From JAAZGD01 sp964489555 (GTDB taxonomy: Bacteria > Bacillota > Clostridia > Peptostreptococcales > Anaerovoracaceae), in the NCBI GenBank assembly GCA_964489555.1, contig CAZAZF010000001.1, positions 62,001 to 126,000 on the forward strand: a DNA stretch of 64,000 bases, read 5' to 3'. Under the pieces are notes generated by a model that worked only from the letters and a program-made list of their open reading frames with translations, did not search any database and was not told the origin of the DNA. The translations under genes and the position numbers were made by a program. Below, in pieces: positions 51,897-60,201 of the stretch; positions within the stretch are counted from its first letter, which is position 1; each line of letters opens with the position of its first letter.

Positions 51897-52646
51897 TTAT
51901 TTTTCCTCTGTTGAAACAGGGGCAGAAATGGAAGAAAATCCCGAATCCGCCCGCAGATTTCCGGAAATAATTTCATAAAATGCCACTTGTGTCAGTGACA
52001 CATAAGGCAGTAGCCAAGCATAAGGTAAGTATGCTACCAATACCAAAAGTTGAATTATTACAGAATTAGGTTGATCAAACAAAAGTTTTTCCACGTATCC
52101 CAGAGGTAAGGAACACAAAACCCCCCATCCGATGAAACTCAAGGACATATAAAAATACTTAGCCTTATTCCCCATCATCAACCGTTTGCTTTGCTGAACG
52201 CACTGTCTTATTCCATACTCCGGATGATCCGCCAACACATAAAATGCTTGGCTGTAACGAAACAAAGCAATAATCCCCGGAATAATAAAAAGCAAAGTCC
52301 ATAAAAGTACCCATAAGGCCATATATAAGAACAACCCCAAGGACTTCAGAAAATATTCAAACCCATAAAAAACCTGAGCCAATTCCGGGTTTTGACGGCG
52401 GAATATGGTTAGAAAAAAGATGGCCACCCCTAATGTGAAAGGGCCGTTCACCAACAAGGTATAAAGTCCGGATACATTCTGTCCTAACGTTCCTTGGAAT
52501 AAAATGGCGATTAAAGTAGGAGGAAGCAACACGGCAACCCCATACACCAACGCTCCCGTCATCGACAGGTTTCGATAAGTTGCCATAGCCGCTCTGCCCA
52601 GTGCTCTCAAATTTTTCGCAGACTCGGTCACAATAATCGTATTCAT
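51897..52646 (-). CDS. DUF975 family membrane protein
   Basis: Integral membrane protein of 249 residues with about six helices. The segment FIIPGIIALFRYSQAFYVLADHPEYG is characteristic of the DUF975 family, whose function is unknown. GGAGAGAGT precedes the ATG. It lies 29 nt after the 4-hydroxybutyrate dehydrogenase gene on the same strand, so it may be the last gene of that transcript or belong to the ligase pair downstream. Confidence 0.83.
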   Translation of the reverse strand: MNTIIVTESAKNLRALGRAAMATYRNLSMTGALVYGVAVLLPPTLIAILFQGTLGQNVSGLYTLLVNGPFTLGVAIFFLTIFRRQNPELAQVFYGFEYFLKSLGLFLYMALWVLLWTLLFIIPGIIALFRYSQAFYVLADHPEYGIRQCVQQSKRLMMGNKAKYFYMSLSFIGWGVLCSLPLGYVEKLLFDQPNSVIIQLLVLVAYLPYAWLLPYVSLTQVAFYEIISGNLRADSGFSSISAPVSTEEK

Positions 52647-52675
52647 ACTCTCTCCTACTTTCTCTCCATTAGATT

Positions 52676-53800
52676 CTAATATAGATTGGCAAATATTTCC
52701 CGAATTTCCCCATCTTCTAAAACCACATAGTTGTTTCCAAGAAGACGTTGCTGGTTTTCAATGGTGGATTTGGTAAAATCATCAATTTGGGTTTCTGTCA
52801 TCCCATACTCTCTCAATGGTTTTTTCACCATAATTTGCCCTAAAAATTCTTCCAACTTATCATATACTTCCGCAGTTTCACACCCCAAAATTTTTGCGAA
52901 TATGGAATTGGCTTTCTGAATCTTACCCTGAGGATCTTTTCTCATGTACATCTTAAATACTTCTGTAAAAAACTGATAATTGGCCTCTCCATGGGGAACA
53001 TGAAAAGCGCCTCCAATCGAATAGGACAAGGCATGTACCGCACCCACCCCTGCATTTCCAAAAGCAATCCCTGCATAATTTGATGCGATCATGAAATCCT
53101 TCAAATAAGGTGCTCTTGCCGCCGCATCGGACCTTCCCGTTGCCAGGATTTTCTTATACCCATCCATAATGATTTCAATGGCTTTCAAAGAATACATCTC
53201 TGTAAAGGGGTTGGCTTTTGGAGATACATAGGATTCAATGGCATGAATCAATGCATCAATGGAACTGGTAGCAAAAACATAATCCGGAAGCCCTCCCAAG
53301 GATTCCGGGATCAAGACGGCAACATCTGCATACGTCTCATCTACGGCAATTCCTTTTTTAATTTTCAAGTTTTTTAATTCTGCGATGGCCACATTGGTTA
53401 CTTCACTCCCGGTACCGCAAGTGGTGGGAACCACTACCAACTCTTTCACCTTCTTCGGCGCCACTTTCCCCATAAACAAATCTTCACTTCTTTCGGGAAT
53501 ATCCAAGGCTAAAATTTTACAAATATCAACAATGGTCCCTCCGCCAAACGCAACAATACGTTCAAACTTCATGGCTTTCATATCCTTTGCCATGGCATCA
53601 ATCATCTCGTCAGAAGGCTCTCCTTTACCATATTTTTCTTGAAAAAGTATATTTGTCTTAATTTTCAAAGGTTCCACATAGGGAGTATACATCCACTCGT
53701 TGGTAACCAAAAGGTCTTTTTCCCCCAGGGAAAATTCTTCGTGAAATTCACTCATTGTATTAAAGTAATAAATCTTAGGAACCACTCTCAATGCTAACAT
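52676..53800 (-). CDS. 4hbD: 4-Hydroxybutyrate dehydrogenase (iron-containing ADH)
   Basis: NAD-dependent enzyme interconverting succinate semialdehyde and 4-hydroxybutyrate, 374 residues. Iron-ADH features are AFGGGTIVDICK, VVPTTCGTGSEVTNVA and the metal ligands in SSIDALIHAIESYVS and VGAVHALSYSIGGAFHVPHGEA. The N-terminus (RVVPKIYYFNTMSEF) resembles the clostridial 4-hydroxybutyrate dehydrogenases more than general alcohol dehydrogenases. It follows abfT by 35 nt. Substrate assignment rests on this similarity and on the neighbours. Confidence 0.88.
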   Translation of the reverse strand: MLALRVVPKIYYFNTMSEFHEEFSLGEKDLLVTNEWMYTPYVEPLKIKTNILFQEKYGKGEPSDEMIDAMAKDMKAMKFERIVAFGGGTIVDICKILALDIPERSEDLFMGKVAPKKVKELVVVPTTCGTGSEVTNVAIAELKNLKIKKGIAVDETYADVAVLIPESLGGLPDYVFATSSIDALIHAIESYVSPKANPFTEMYSLKAIEIIMDGYKKILATGRSDAAARAPYLKDFMIASNYAGIAFGNAGVGAVHALSYSIGGAFHVPHGEANYQFFTEVFKMYMRKDPQGKIQKANSIFAKILGCETAEVYDKLEEFLGQIMVKKPLREYGMTETQIDDFTKSTIENQQRLLGNNYVVLEDGEIREIFANLY

Positions 53801-53835
53801 AACGACCCTTCCTTTCCACTCAAATATGAATTTGC

Positions 53836-55155
53836 TTATTTGCAGGACGCATGAAAACGCTCTTGAAATGCTATTTCTAATTCTTCTTGAAAATCCGGAT
53901 GGGCAATCTGAATCAGCTGCCTGGCTCGATCTTTCAAGTTTCTCCCTCGTAACTGTGCAATCCCGTATTCGGTGACCACATAATCCACATCATTCCTTGA
54001 TGTGGTTACAGCTGCCCCATGGTCAATATAGGGCACAATTTTAGAAATCCGGGTCCCATCTTTTTTCATAGTGGAAGAAGGCATGGCAATGATAGCCTTT
54101 CCTTTGCCATCCAAGGACATGGCAGCGCCTCGAACGAAATCCACCTGCCCTCCTACTCCGGAAAATTGTTTGGTCCCGATACTGTCCGAAACCACTTGCC
54201 CCATGAAATCTACTTGCAAAGAAGAATTAATGCTCACCATTTTGCTATTTTGGGCAATAACAGCCGGGTTATTAACATAGTCTACGGTTCTCATTTCAAT
54301 CATAGGATTTTTGGAACAAAAATCATATAGCCTCTTGGTTCCCATCAAAAAGGTAACCACCATTTTCTCCCTATGAATACTTTTTGCAGAGCCATTGATG
54401 GCTCCTTTTTCATATAAATCCACCACGCCATCCGAAATCATTTCCGAATGAATACCTAAATTCTTTTTATCTTGCAATTGATACAACACGGCATCCGGAA
54501 TGGCCCCAATGCCCAACTGCAATGTGCTGCCATCTTCCACTAAGGATGCACAATGTTTCCCTATGGCTTCTTCTATCGGTCCGATTTTGGGAAGAGGAAT
54601 TTCCGCCAGTGGATATTCAGTTTCTACAATTTTATCAAACTTGCTTACATGAACGAAGGTGTCCCCATAAATTACCGGCATTTGACAATTTACCTCGGCA
54701 AGCACCGTCTTGGCAGACTGAATTCCTTGCATGGTGTAATCTGCGGAAACTCCTACAGAGCAATATCCATGTTCATCCGGTGGAGAAACCATCACCATCA
54801 TCACATCAATAGGGAAGTGGCCTTGTCGAATTAGCTTAGGTACTTCATGAAAAAATACCGGAACGAAGTCTCCATGGCCTTGTTCGATACAGCCCCTGGT
54901 ATTTCCTCCTGTAAACCACCCATCCCATCGGAAACTGTCTTTATACTCCGGCCAGGTGTATTTTCCTTCACCTAAAGAAACCATATGAGAGATCGTCACA
55001 TCTTGATAATTGGCCGCATTTTCTACCATAGCCGTAACCAACTCTTTTGGCTCTCCCACACAGTGGGCGAACACCACTCGATCTTTAGATTTTATAGCTT
55101 GGACTGCTTCCTGTGCGGTGCATTTCTTGCTTTCATAAATTTCTTTCCAGTTCAA
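53836..55155 (-). CDS. abfT: 4-Hydroxybutyrate CoA-transferase
   Basis: Transfers CoA from acetyl-CoA to 4-hydroxybutyrate; family I CoA-transferase, 439 residues. The glycine-rich LGIGAIPDAVLYQL and the catalytic glutamate in GIHSEMISDG are visible; from the chosen start the glutamate is E238, the same number as in the Clostridium aminobutyricum enzyme as I recall it. The start is TTG at 55155, where GGAGG lies 8 nt upstream; the TTG at 55164 would touch the GGAGG. The protein then begins MNWKEIYESKKCTA, like known AbfT. It starts just after the small cysteine protein. Confidence 0.92.
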   Translation of the reverse strand: MNWKEIYESKKCTAQEAVQAIKSKDRVVFAHCVGEPKELVTAMVENAANYQDVTISHMVSLGEGKYTWPEYKDSFRWDGWFTGGNTRGCIEQGHGDFVPVFFHEVPKLIRQGHFPIDVMMVMVSPPDEHGYCSVGVSADYTMQGIQSAKTVLAEVNCQMPVIYGDTFVHVSKFDKIVETEYPLAEIPLPKIGPIEEAIGKHCASLVEDGSTLQLGIGAIPDAVLYQLQDKKNLGIHSEMISDGVVDLYEKGAINGSAKSIHREKMVVTFLMGTKRLYDFCSKNPMIEMRTVDYVNNPAVIAQNSKMVSINSSLQVDFMGQVVSDSIGTKQFSGVGGQVDFVRGAAMSLDGKGKAIIAMPSSTMKKDGTRISKIVPYIDHGAAVTTSRNDVDYVVTEYGIAQLRGRNLKDRARQLIQIAHPDFQEELEIAFQERFHASCK

Positions 55156-55156
55156 C

Positions 55157-55432
55157 TCACTCAACCTCCATCCATTCTTGCAATTTTCTTACGGTCTCTT
55201 CCAGTGCATTTGGGTTCCAAATTTTCACCACTCCTTCATTGTAAGTAAATTGGTGATAGCTTGCACAACAACTGGTGCACCCGCCTATGACCAAGAGGGC
55301 GTCGTATTCGACACCCTCCTTCGCAATTTCAAAATCTACATCCTGCAATCTGTCTCGAATCTTTTGAAAGACACCACCTCTATCATATCTGGGATTGCAT
55401 CCTCCACAATATCGAACTCCTACCTTCATCAT
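55157..55432 (-). CDS. Small cysteine-rich protein of the 4-hydroxybutyrate operon
   Basis: Not assigned to a known function. The 91-residue cytoplasmic protein has RYCGGCNPRYDRGG (C9, C12) and VIGGCTSCCASYH (C52, C55, C56), with a short Rossmann-like alternation between them. The five cysteines could bind an Fe-S cluster or zinc. It is squeezed between abfD (2 nt away) and abfT (1 nt away), so it is translated with them and may mature or protect the dehydratase or carry electrons. The CGGCNPRYDR motif is the best search handle. Confidence 0.8.
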   Translation of the reverse strand: MMKVGVRYCGGCNPRYDRGGVFQKIRDRLQDVDFEIAKEGVEYDALLVIGGCTSCCASYHQFTYNEGVVKIWNPNALEETVRKLQEWMEVE

Positions 55433-55434
55433 GA

Positions 55435-56907
55435 CTACTTGATTCCTGCCAGAACCTTTGCTAATTCCTTCTTGGCTTCAATATTGCCTTGCCTTGCAAT
55501 CATGATACGCTGGGCTTGCGGGGATCCAGCACCATGCATAGATTCCGTTCGATAACCAACAGCAGTTGCGCCCAAACATACATTCTCAAGAAAACGCAAG
55601 ATCCTCATTCTTTCTTCCGTAGTGCATGCAGGAGATGCCGCATAATATTTATTACAAATATCGCTCAATGTTTCCCCATTCTTCCCAACAACTACACCCG
55701 ATTTAAAATCTTTTTCTGAAGGCATGGTAACCATAAGCCCACCGGCAATGTCTTCTGCCAACCGAACAATTTCATAGGGGAATCTGGTTACATTTTGCTT
55801 GCAAACATTGGCTAACAACAAGTCAATTTGGTAATTGCCCGCCGCTGTCGGGTATCCTTCTGCTGAGCAAGCAATCCCGCAGCAGTATAGGGTTTCGTTC
55901 AAATGGGTCATTTCAATTAATTTGTCTTTGATATGGGATGCTTTTTGAGCTCCATTATATTCTGCTGCCAATGCCGCGGCTCCAATAACTACATCTCCTA
56001 CCCCAACTTTGCACCCTCCATATGAGGCTCTATGGTATCCGGCAAATCTTTCCACCAACATGCCTGCAAAATCCGTTTCTCCATTTAGGAAAACATATTC
56101 ATTGGGAATAAACACATTATCAAATACCACGAGTGCTTCCTGACCGCCAAATCTTTTATTGCCCAAATCCACATCTGCATTCTCTTCCAATTTTCTGGTG
56201 TCACAGGACTGACGTCCATATATCATAAACAATCCTTCTACATCAGAAGGGCAAGCAAAAGATATAGCATAATCTTTATCTTCCGGTCTCATGGATTGCG
56301 TAGGCATAATTAGATGCCAATGAGAATTGATAGACCCCGTTTGATGAGCTTTGGCCCCTCTCACCACAATCCCATCCGGCCGCTGTTCTACTACTCTTAA
56401 AAATAAATCCGGATCCCTTTGTTGATGAGGTGCTAGTCCTCGATCTCCTTTAGGATCTGTCATGGCTCCGTCTACCGTCCAATCTTCTTTTTGAACCTTT
56501 TTCATAAATTCAACGAATCTCTTGTGGTAGTCTGTCCCGTATTTCTCATCTGTTTCGTATGTAGTTGAATACTCCGCATTAAAAGCGTCCATCCCCACAC
56601 AGCGTTGGAAACAACTGGCCGTTTTTTGGCCACACAGTCTTTGCATTTTTATTTTCTTACGCAAATCATCTGTGCTTTGATGCAAATGATCAAATCGATT
56701 TACAGTTTCTCCCGTCAAATGAGATTCAGCAGTCATGAGGTCCACATATTGCGGATCATGAGCCAACTCATATGTCACTGCCACGCTGTTAATCGAAGGG
56801 CGAATCATAGGATGATCCACCCAATTTTCAATTTTTTCACCAAACAAATACACTCTGGTGTTAAGCTTTCTCAAGCTTTCAATGTACTGCTCTCCTGTCA
56901 TTAACAT
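55435..56907 (-). CDS. abfD: 4-Hydroxybutyryl-CoA dehydratase
   Basis: Radical [4Fe-4S]/FAD enzyme that turns 4-hydroxybutyryl-CoA into crotonyl-CoA. From the ATG at 56907 the protein has 490 residues, the length known for the Clostridium aminobutyricum enzyme. The cluster ligands fall at C99 and C103 (ASCFQRC), H292 and C299 (YHRASYGGC), exactly the published numbering. The start matches MLMTGEQYIESLRKLNTRVY and has AAGGAG 10 nt upstream; the longer open frame to 56976 is not used. All residues needed for activity appear intact. Confidence 0.95.
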   Translation of the reverse strand: MLMTGEQYIESLRKLNTRVYLFGEKIENWVDHPMIRPSINSVAVTYELAHDPQYVDLMTAESHLTGETVNRFDHLHQSTDDLRKKIKMQRLCGQKTASCFQRCVGMDAFNAEYSTTYETDEKYGTDYHKRFVEFMKKVQKEDWTVDGAMTDPKGDRGLAPHQQRDPDLFLRVVEQRPDGIVVRGAKAHQTGSINSHWHLIMPTQSMRPEDKDYAISFACPSDVEGLFMIYGRQSCDTRKLEENADVDLGNKRFGGQEALVVFDNVFIPNEYVFLNGETDFAGMLVERFAGYHRASYGGCKVGVGDVVIGAAALAAEYNGAQKASHIKDKLIEMTHLNETLYCCGIACSAEGYPTAAGNYQIDLLLANVCKQNVTRFPYEIVRLAEDIAGGLMVTMPSEKDFKSGVVVGKNGETLSDICNKYYAASPACTTEERMRILRFLENVCLGATAVGYRTESMHGAGSPQAQRIMIARQGNIEAKKELAKVLAGIK

Positions 56908-56928
56908 TTCAGCTTCACTCCTTTTTGA

Positions 56929-56956
56929 ATTATGATATATAGTTAACGGTTGTAAA
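56929..56956 (-). promoter_or_regulatory. Possible promoter of the abfD operon
   Basis: On the minus strand TTTACA (56951-56956), a 16-nt spacer and CATAAT (56929-56934) lie 21 nt before abfD. It is in the gap after the NifU-like gene. Confidence 0.4.
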
Positions 56957-56999
56957 CCTAATGGTTCCTCTTTCAATAGAGCATGAATGTTTTCTTTCT

Positions 57000-57281
57000 C
57001 TAAATTTCTTTATTTAACATCTTTTTAGCCATATCAATCAAATCCTGAGAAATAGAGGTGTCTAATACCACATCTTTCACCTCGGGAATCTCAAAAATTA
57101 AGATTTCTTTCACCACATTCTCAATGGTATCCTGTGCAGAAGGGCACTTTCCGCAAGCTCCCGTCATCTTCACATACACAACTCCATCTTCCCAACCCGT
57201 AACCAAAGCACCACCAAAATGCTCTGCCAATTTAGGGCTCACCTTTTCTTCTACCACACGAGATATTTCATCTAATGTCAT
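57000..57281 (-). CDS. NifU-like C-terminal domain protein
   Basis: Single NifU C-terminal (Nfu) domain of 93 residues that can carry a labile [4Fe-4S] cluster to target proteins. The cluster motif is GACGKCPSAQDTIENVV (CxxC) at about residues 46-62. The frame extends to 57350, but MTLDEIS at 57281 with GAGGGG 5 nt upstream is preferred. Its position directly before the Fe-S dehydratase suggests it supplies that cluster; this is inference. Confidence 0.88.
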   Translation of the reverse strand: MTLDEISRVVEEKVSPKLAEHFGGALVTGWEDGVVYVKMTGACGKCPSAQDTIENVVKEILIFEIPEVKDVVLDTSISQDLIDMAKKMLNKEI

Positions 57282-57315
57282 ATCAACCCCTCTTTCTATT
57301 CCAGTTACCAAAGAA

Positions 57316-57344
57316 ATTATACCTTTTCCCTGATGGAAATACAA
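57316..57344 (-). promoter_or_regulatory. Sigma-A promoter of the NifU-like gene
   Basis: On the minus strand TTGTAT (57339-57344), a 17-nt spacer and TATAAT (57316-57321) lie 35 nt before the start codon. It may also drive the abfD operon. Confidence 0.65.
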
Positions 57345-57425
57345 GGACAAAGCTGCGATTTATTGATACTATAATGCAAAAGAAAAGAGCCATTCTCCAA
57401 AGAAAACAGCCCCTCTCATTCTCTG

Positions 57426-58112
57426 TTATTTCAAAATATTCCGACCATTTTTACTAGCCCAAACCGGTTCCTGTCCATCAATGTTTTCCCAATAATCCAG
57501 CAAGTAAGATAGCAGGCGATAGAGCACCTCATTTCCGGAGGAGCACCATACATTATGAACCCTGGTGCCAGACAAGCGGGTTTTTACAGTAATTTCCACA
57601 TAGTCTTGAGTTCGCTCCACTTGTTCCACCTTGTGCAGAGGAATTTGTATGGCCTTTCTTCCCTTTTTCTGTTCCAAATCATCGCCAAAATATAAACATC
57701 GATCAGTAATAATCATATTGTAATTTTTATCCCCTTTATAAAAATCTTCATAATCCGGAATAAATTTTCCGGTTTCGCTATCCATACGATAAATGTGATG
57801 GGTTCTCATATCTCCAAAAACCAGGAGAAAAAAAGACTCCAGTACCTTCTCATCCGGGGAAAAGGGACACATTCCCCCATAAGTTTTTCGGAAGAACTCC
57901 TGTATACCCGGTTCATCAGCCATTTTATATAGAGTCTGAAAAACCGCTTCACCATGTTGAGGGTCCCCCTTTTCTTCCGATGACTCACGCAGAAGCTTTT
58001 TCACCCTCATCTTATATCCACTTGGGGAGTTGCTCTTGGGCTTCTTTTCTTTGCCTCTCTTGGTATACGCCATAATTCCCACAAGCATTACAAATATTAT
58101 TAACCACTCCAT
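57426..58112 (-). CDS. Membrane-anchored protein of unknown function (possible PH-like domain)
   Basis: Not recognised. The 228-residue protein has one N-terminal membrane segment (WLIIFVMLVGIMAYT) followed by a basic stretch and a soluble domain. The C-terminal part (MIITDRCLYFGDD, KAIQIPLHKVEQVERTQDYV, EITVKTRLSGTRVHNVWCSS) has the strand pattern of a bacterial PH/GRAM-like fold; this is my reading of the pattern only. The ATG at 58112 has AAAGGA 6 nt upstream. It lies between the TRAP operon terminator and the NifU-like gene. Confidence 0.7.
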   Translation of the reverse strand: MEWLIIFVMLVGIMAYTKRGKEKKPKSNSPSGYKMRVKKLLRESSEEKGDPQHGEAVFQTLYKMADEPGIQEFFRKTYGGMCPFSPDEKVLESFFLLVFGDMRTHHIYRMDSETGKFIPDYEDFYKGDKNYNMIITDRCLYFGDDLEQKKGRKAIQIPLHKVEQVERTQDYVEITVKTRLSGTRVHNVWCSSGNEVLYRLLSYLLDYWENIDGQEPVWASKNGRNILK

Positions 58113-58165
58113 ATGCAATCCTTTCTCTATTTAGCCGCCATAGTTACAAATTTATTATACCAAAA

Positions 58166-58196
58166 AGAAAAGGCGGTGACCATCCCCGCCTTTTCT
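58166..58196 (-). terminator. Terminator of the TRAP operon
   Basis: An 11-bp stem (AGAAAAGGCGG with CCGCCTTTTCT) and 9-nt loop end in TTTTT on the minus strand, 29 nt after dctM. Confidence 0.8.
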
Positions 58197-58225
58197 CCTG
58201 TTTTTTCCCTATTTTATTTGGCTCA

Positions 58226-59536
58226 TTAAACAGCCAAACCCAACAGCCTTGGCAACCACAAAGACAATCCCGGTACATATGTAGTTACTAAAAGAGTTGG
58301 AATCCAACCGAAAAAGATTAGATAAGTGGTGGTTCTCAACATTTCATTTACCGGAGCTCCTCCAATACGAGAACCCAGGTACAAGAACGGGGCCGTGGGA
58401 GGAGTTACACATCCCAAGCCCAAGTTCACACCAATAATTGCTGCAAAATGGGTTGGGCTAATGCCCAGTTGAGTCACAACCGGAAGCAAGATAGGCGTGC
58501 AAAGTAAAATCGCACTAGTATCATCCATCAACATGCCAATGATAACTAAGAACACATTGATCATCATTAGCAAAACAAACTGATTCTCCGAAACGGATGT
58601 CAGCGCATTTAAAATTTTAGATGGCACATTCTCCATGGTATAGAGCCTTGACATAACCATTACCGAAAACAACATGATAAGAATAACTCCCGTTGTAGTA
58701 CCTGCATCCACCAAACTGGATTTCATGGTCTTTCGATTCAGCCCTTTATAGATGAAAAGTCCTACCGGAATGGAATAGATAACCGAGACCGCCGCTGCTT
58801 CCGTGGGAGTCATGATTCCGCCATAGATTCCGCCCAAAATAATCAGCGGTGCCAGGATTGCAGGAATCGCCCGGAAAGTGCTACGAAGAATTCGTTGCTC
58901 CGGAGGTCGTTCACGCCTTGGAATTTTAGGCATAACAGCGATGGTTTCACAATCTCGCAAAAGGTAAACATTAATTACACTGAAAAGCGTAACCAGTATA
59001 ACCCCGGGGACTACTGTGGCCGCAAAACTGGCCAGTATTGATGTTCCCCCTACCCAAGCGTACAAAATCATGTTCAAACTGGGTGGTATTAATAAAGCCA
59101 GAACCGAAGCACTGGATATCAAAGCCGAGCAATGGCCTCTGGGATACCCGGCCGCATACATCCTGGGAAGCATGATGGATCCAATACAGGATAAAGTGGC
59201 AAAACCGGAACCGGAGATGGCGCCAAACAAGGCACAGGACACCACCATTACAATCCCTAATCCACCCTTAATGCGGCCCACAAAGGAGCCTACAAAGTCT
59301 ACCAAACTTTCTCCAATACCACCCTTTTCCATAAAGGATCCTGCCAGAACAAACAGAGGGATGGCACAGAGAATGATAGAACTTGCTTTATTATATCCGT
59401 AGGGGAATAAAAAATGAAAATCATATCCTCCTAGCAAAACGATGGTCAATGAAGATGCGAAGAAAGCCAAGGGAATGGGCGCACCGATAATCAATACAAG
59501 AATCAGCACTGCCGCAGCAATTAATACTGTGCTCAT
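58226..59536 (-). CDS. dctM: TRAP transporter large permease (DctM)
   Basis: Large membrane subunit of a tripartite ATP-independent periplasmic transporter, 436 residues and about twelve helices. The beginning (PIPLAFFASSLTIVLLGGYD) and inner motifs FVLAGSFMEKGGIGESLVDF, GAISGSGFATLSCIGSIMLP and GVNLGLGCVTPPTAPFLYLG are family hallmarks. It overlaps dctQ by 4 nt. The system uses the Na+ gradient to import a carboxylate. The neighbouring genes suggest a C4 hydroxy acid. Confidence 0.93.
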   Translation of the reverse strand: MSTVLIAAAVLILVLIIGAPIPLAFFASSLTIVLLGGYDFHFLFPYGYNKASSIILCAIPLFVLAGSFMEKGGIGESLVDFVGSFVGRIKGGLGIVMVVSCALFGAISGSGFATLSCIGSIMLPRMYAAGYPRGHCSALISSASVLALLIPPSLNMILYAWVGGTSILASFAATVVPGVILVTLFSVINVYLLRDCETIAVMPKIPRRERPPEQRILRSTFRAIPAILAPLIILGGIYGGIMTPTEAAAVSVIYSIPVGLFIYKGLNRKTMKSSLVDAGTTTGVILIMLFSVMVMSRLYTMENVPSKILNALTSVSENQFVLLMMINVFLVIIGMLMDDTSAILLCTPILLPVVTQLGISPTHFAAIIGVNLGLGCVTPPTAPFLYLGSRIGGAPVNEMLRTTTYLIFFGWIPTLLVTTYVPGLSLWLPRLLGLAV

Positions 59537-60096
59537 TTAACGCCCCCTCCTTCCACGCCGTGCTCCAACATCCACTGTTCCAGATCGATTTTTTTCACAC
59601 GTCGAAAATACATTTTTTTGAATTCACCAATCATATATACAATATTATAAAAAGTCATAAATCCGACCCCAAAGAAAATAGAGCTATATCCGATAACCAT
59701 GGGAATACGATACACCGAGGTCACCGTCCCAATATTCACTGCATACAAAATCAAATTGAAAGCCCACCAAGTAAACCAAAGGGAAAGAACCACCGTGACC
59801 ACCTCACGAAGGATTCTGATGAAGTCCTTGAATAAGTTTTCCTTCAGCATAACTTCTATGATGTCTGCTCGTATTTGACTTTTCTCATAGCTTCCATGGG
59901 CACAGCCTACCATATACAGCCAAAAAGCCACCATAATCAGCAGCTCTTCATATCCATTGAAGCTAACCCACTTAAACAACCTTAAGGCTGTTTGCACGAA
60001 CACAATCAAAGTTACTGCTGAAGCAGTGACAACAATAACCCACTGCAATACTTTTGGTACAAAAAACCAAAACCTCGTGCGTTCAATTCTTGTCAA
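59533..60096 (-). CDS. dctQ: TRAP transporter small permease (DctQ)
   Basis: Four-helix small subunit of 187 residues (WVIVVTASAVTLIVFVQTALRLF; YEELLIMVAFWLYMVGCAHG; the charged SQIRADIIEVML). It bridges the binding protein and DctM. The likely start is TTG at 60096, with AAGGAGGAGG just upstream. It is cotranslated with dctM through an ATGA overlap. Confidence 0.9.
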   Translation of the reverse strand: MTRIERTRFWFFVPKVLQWVIVVTASAVTLIVFVQTALRLFKWVSFNGYEELLIMVAFWLYMVGCAHGSYEKSQIRADIIEVMLKENLFKDFIRILREVVTVVLSLWFTWWAFNLILYAVNIGTVTSVYRIPMVIGYSSIFFGVGFMTFYNIVYMIGEFKKMYFRRVKKIDLEQWMLEHGVEGGGVK

Positions 60097-60201
60097 CGTA
60101 CCTCCTCCTTCTCTCTAAAATTGGGAGGAAAGGTGATTCCTCTCCCCCCAGATTTCCTATTACAAACAATAACGATTCGGAATTGATTATTACAACAAAC
60201 T

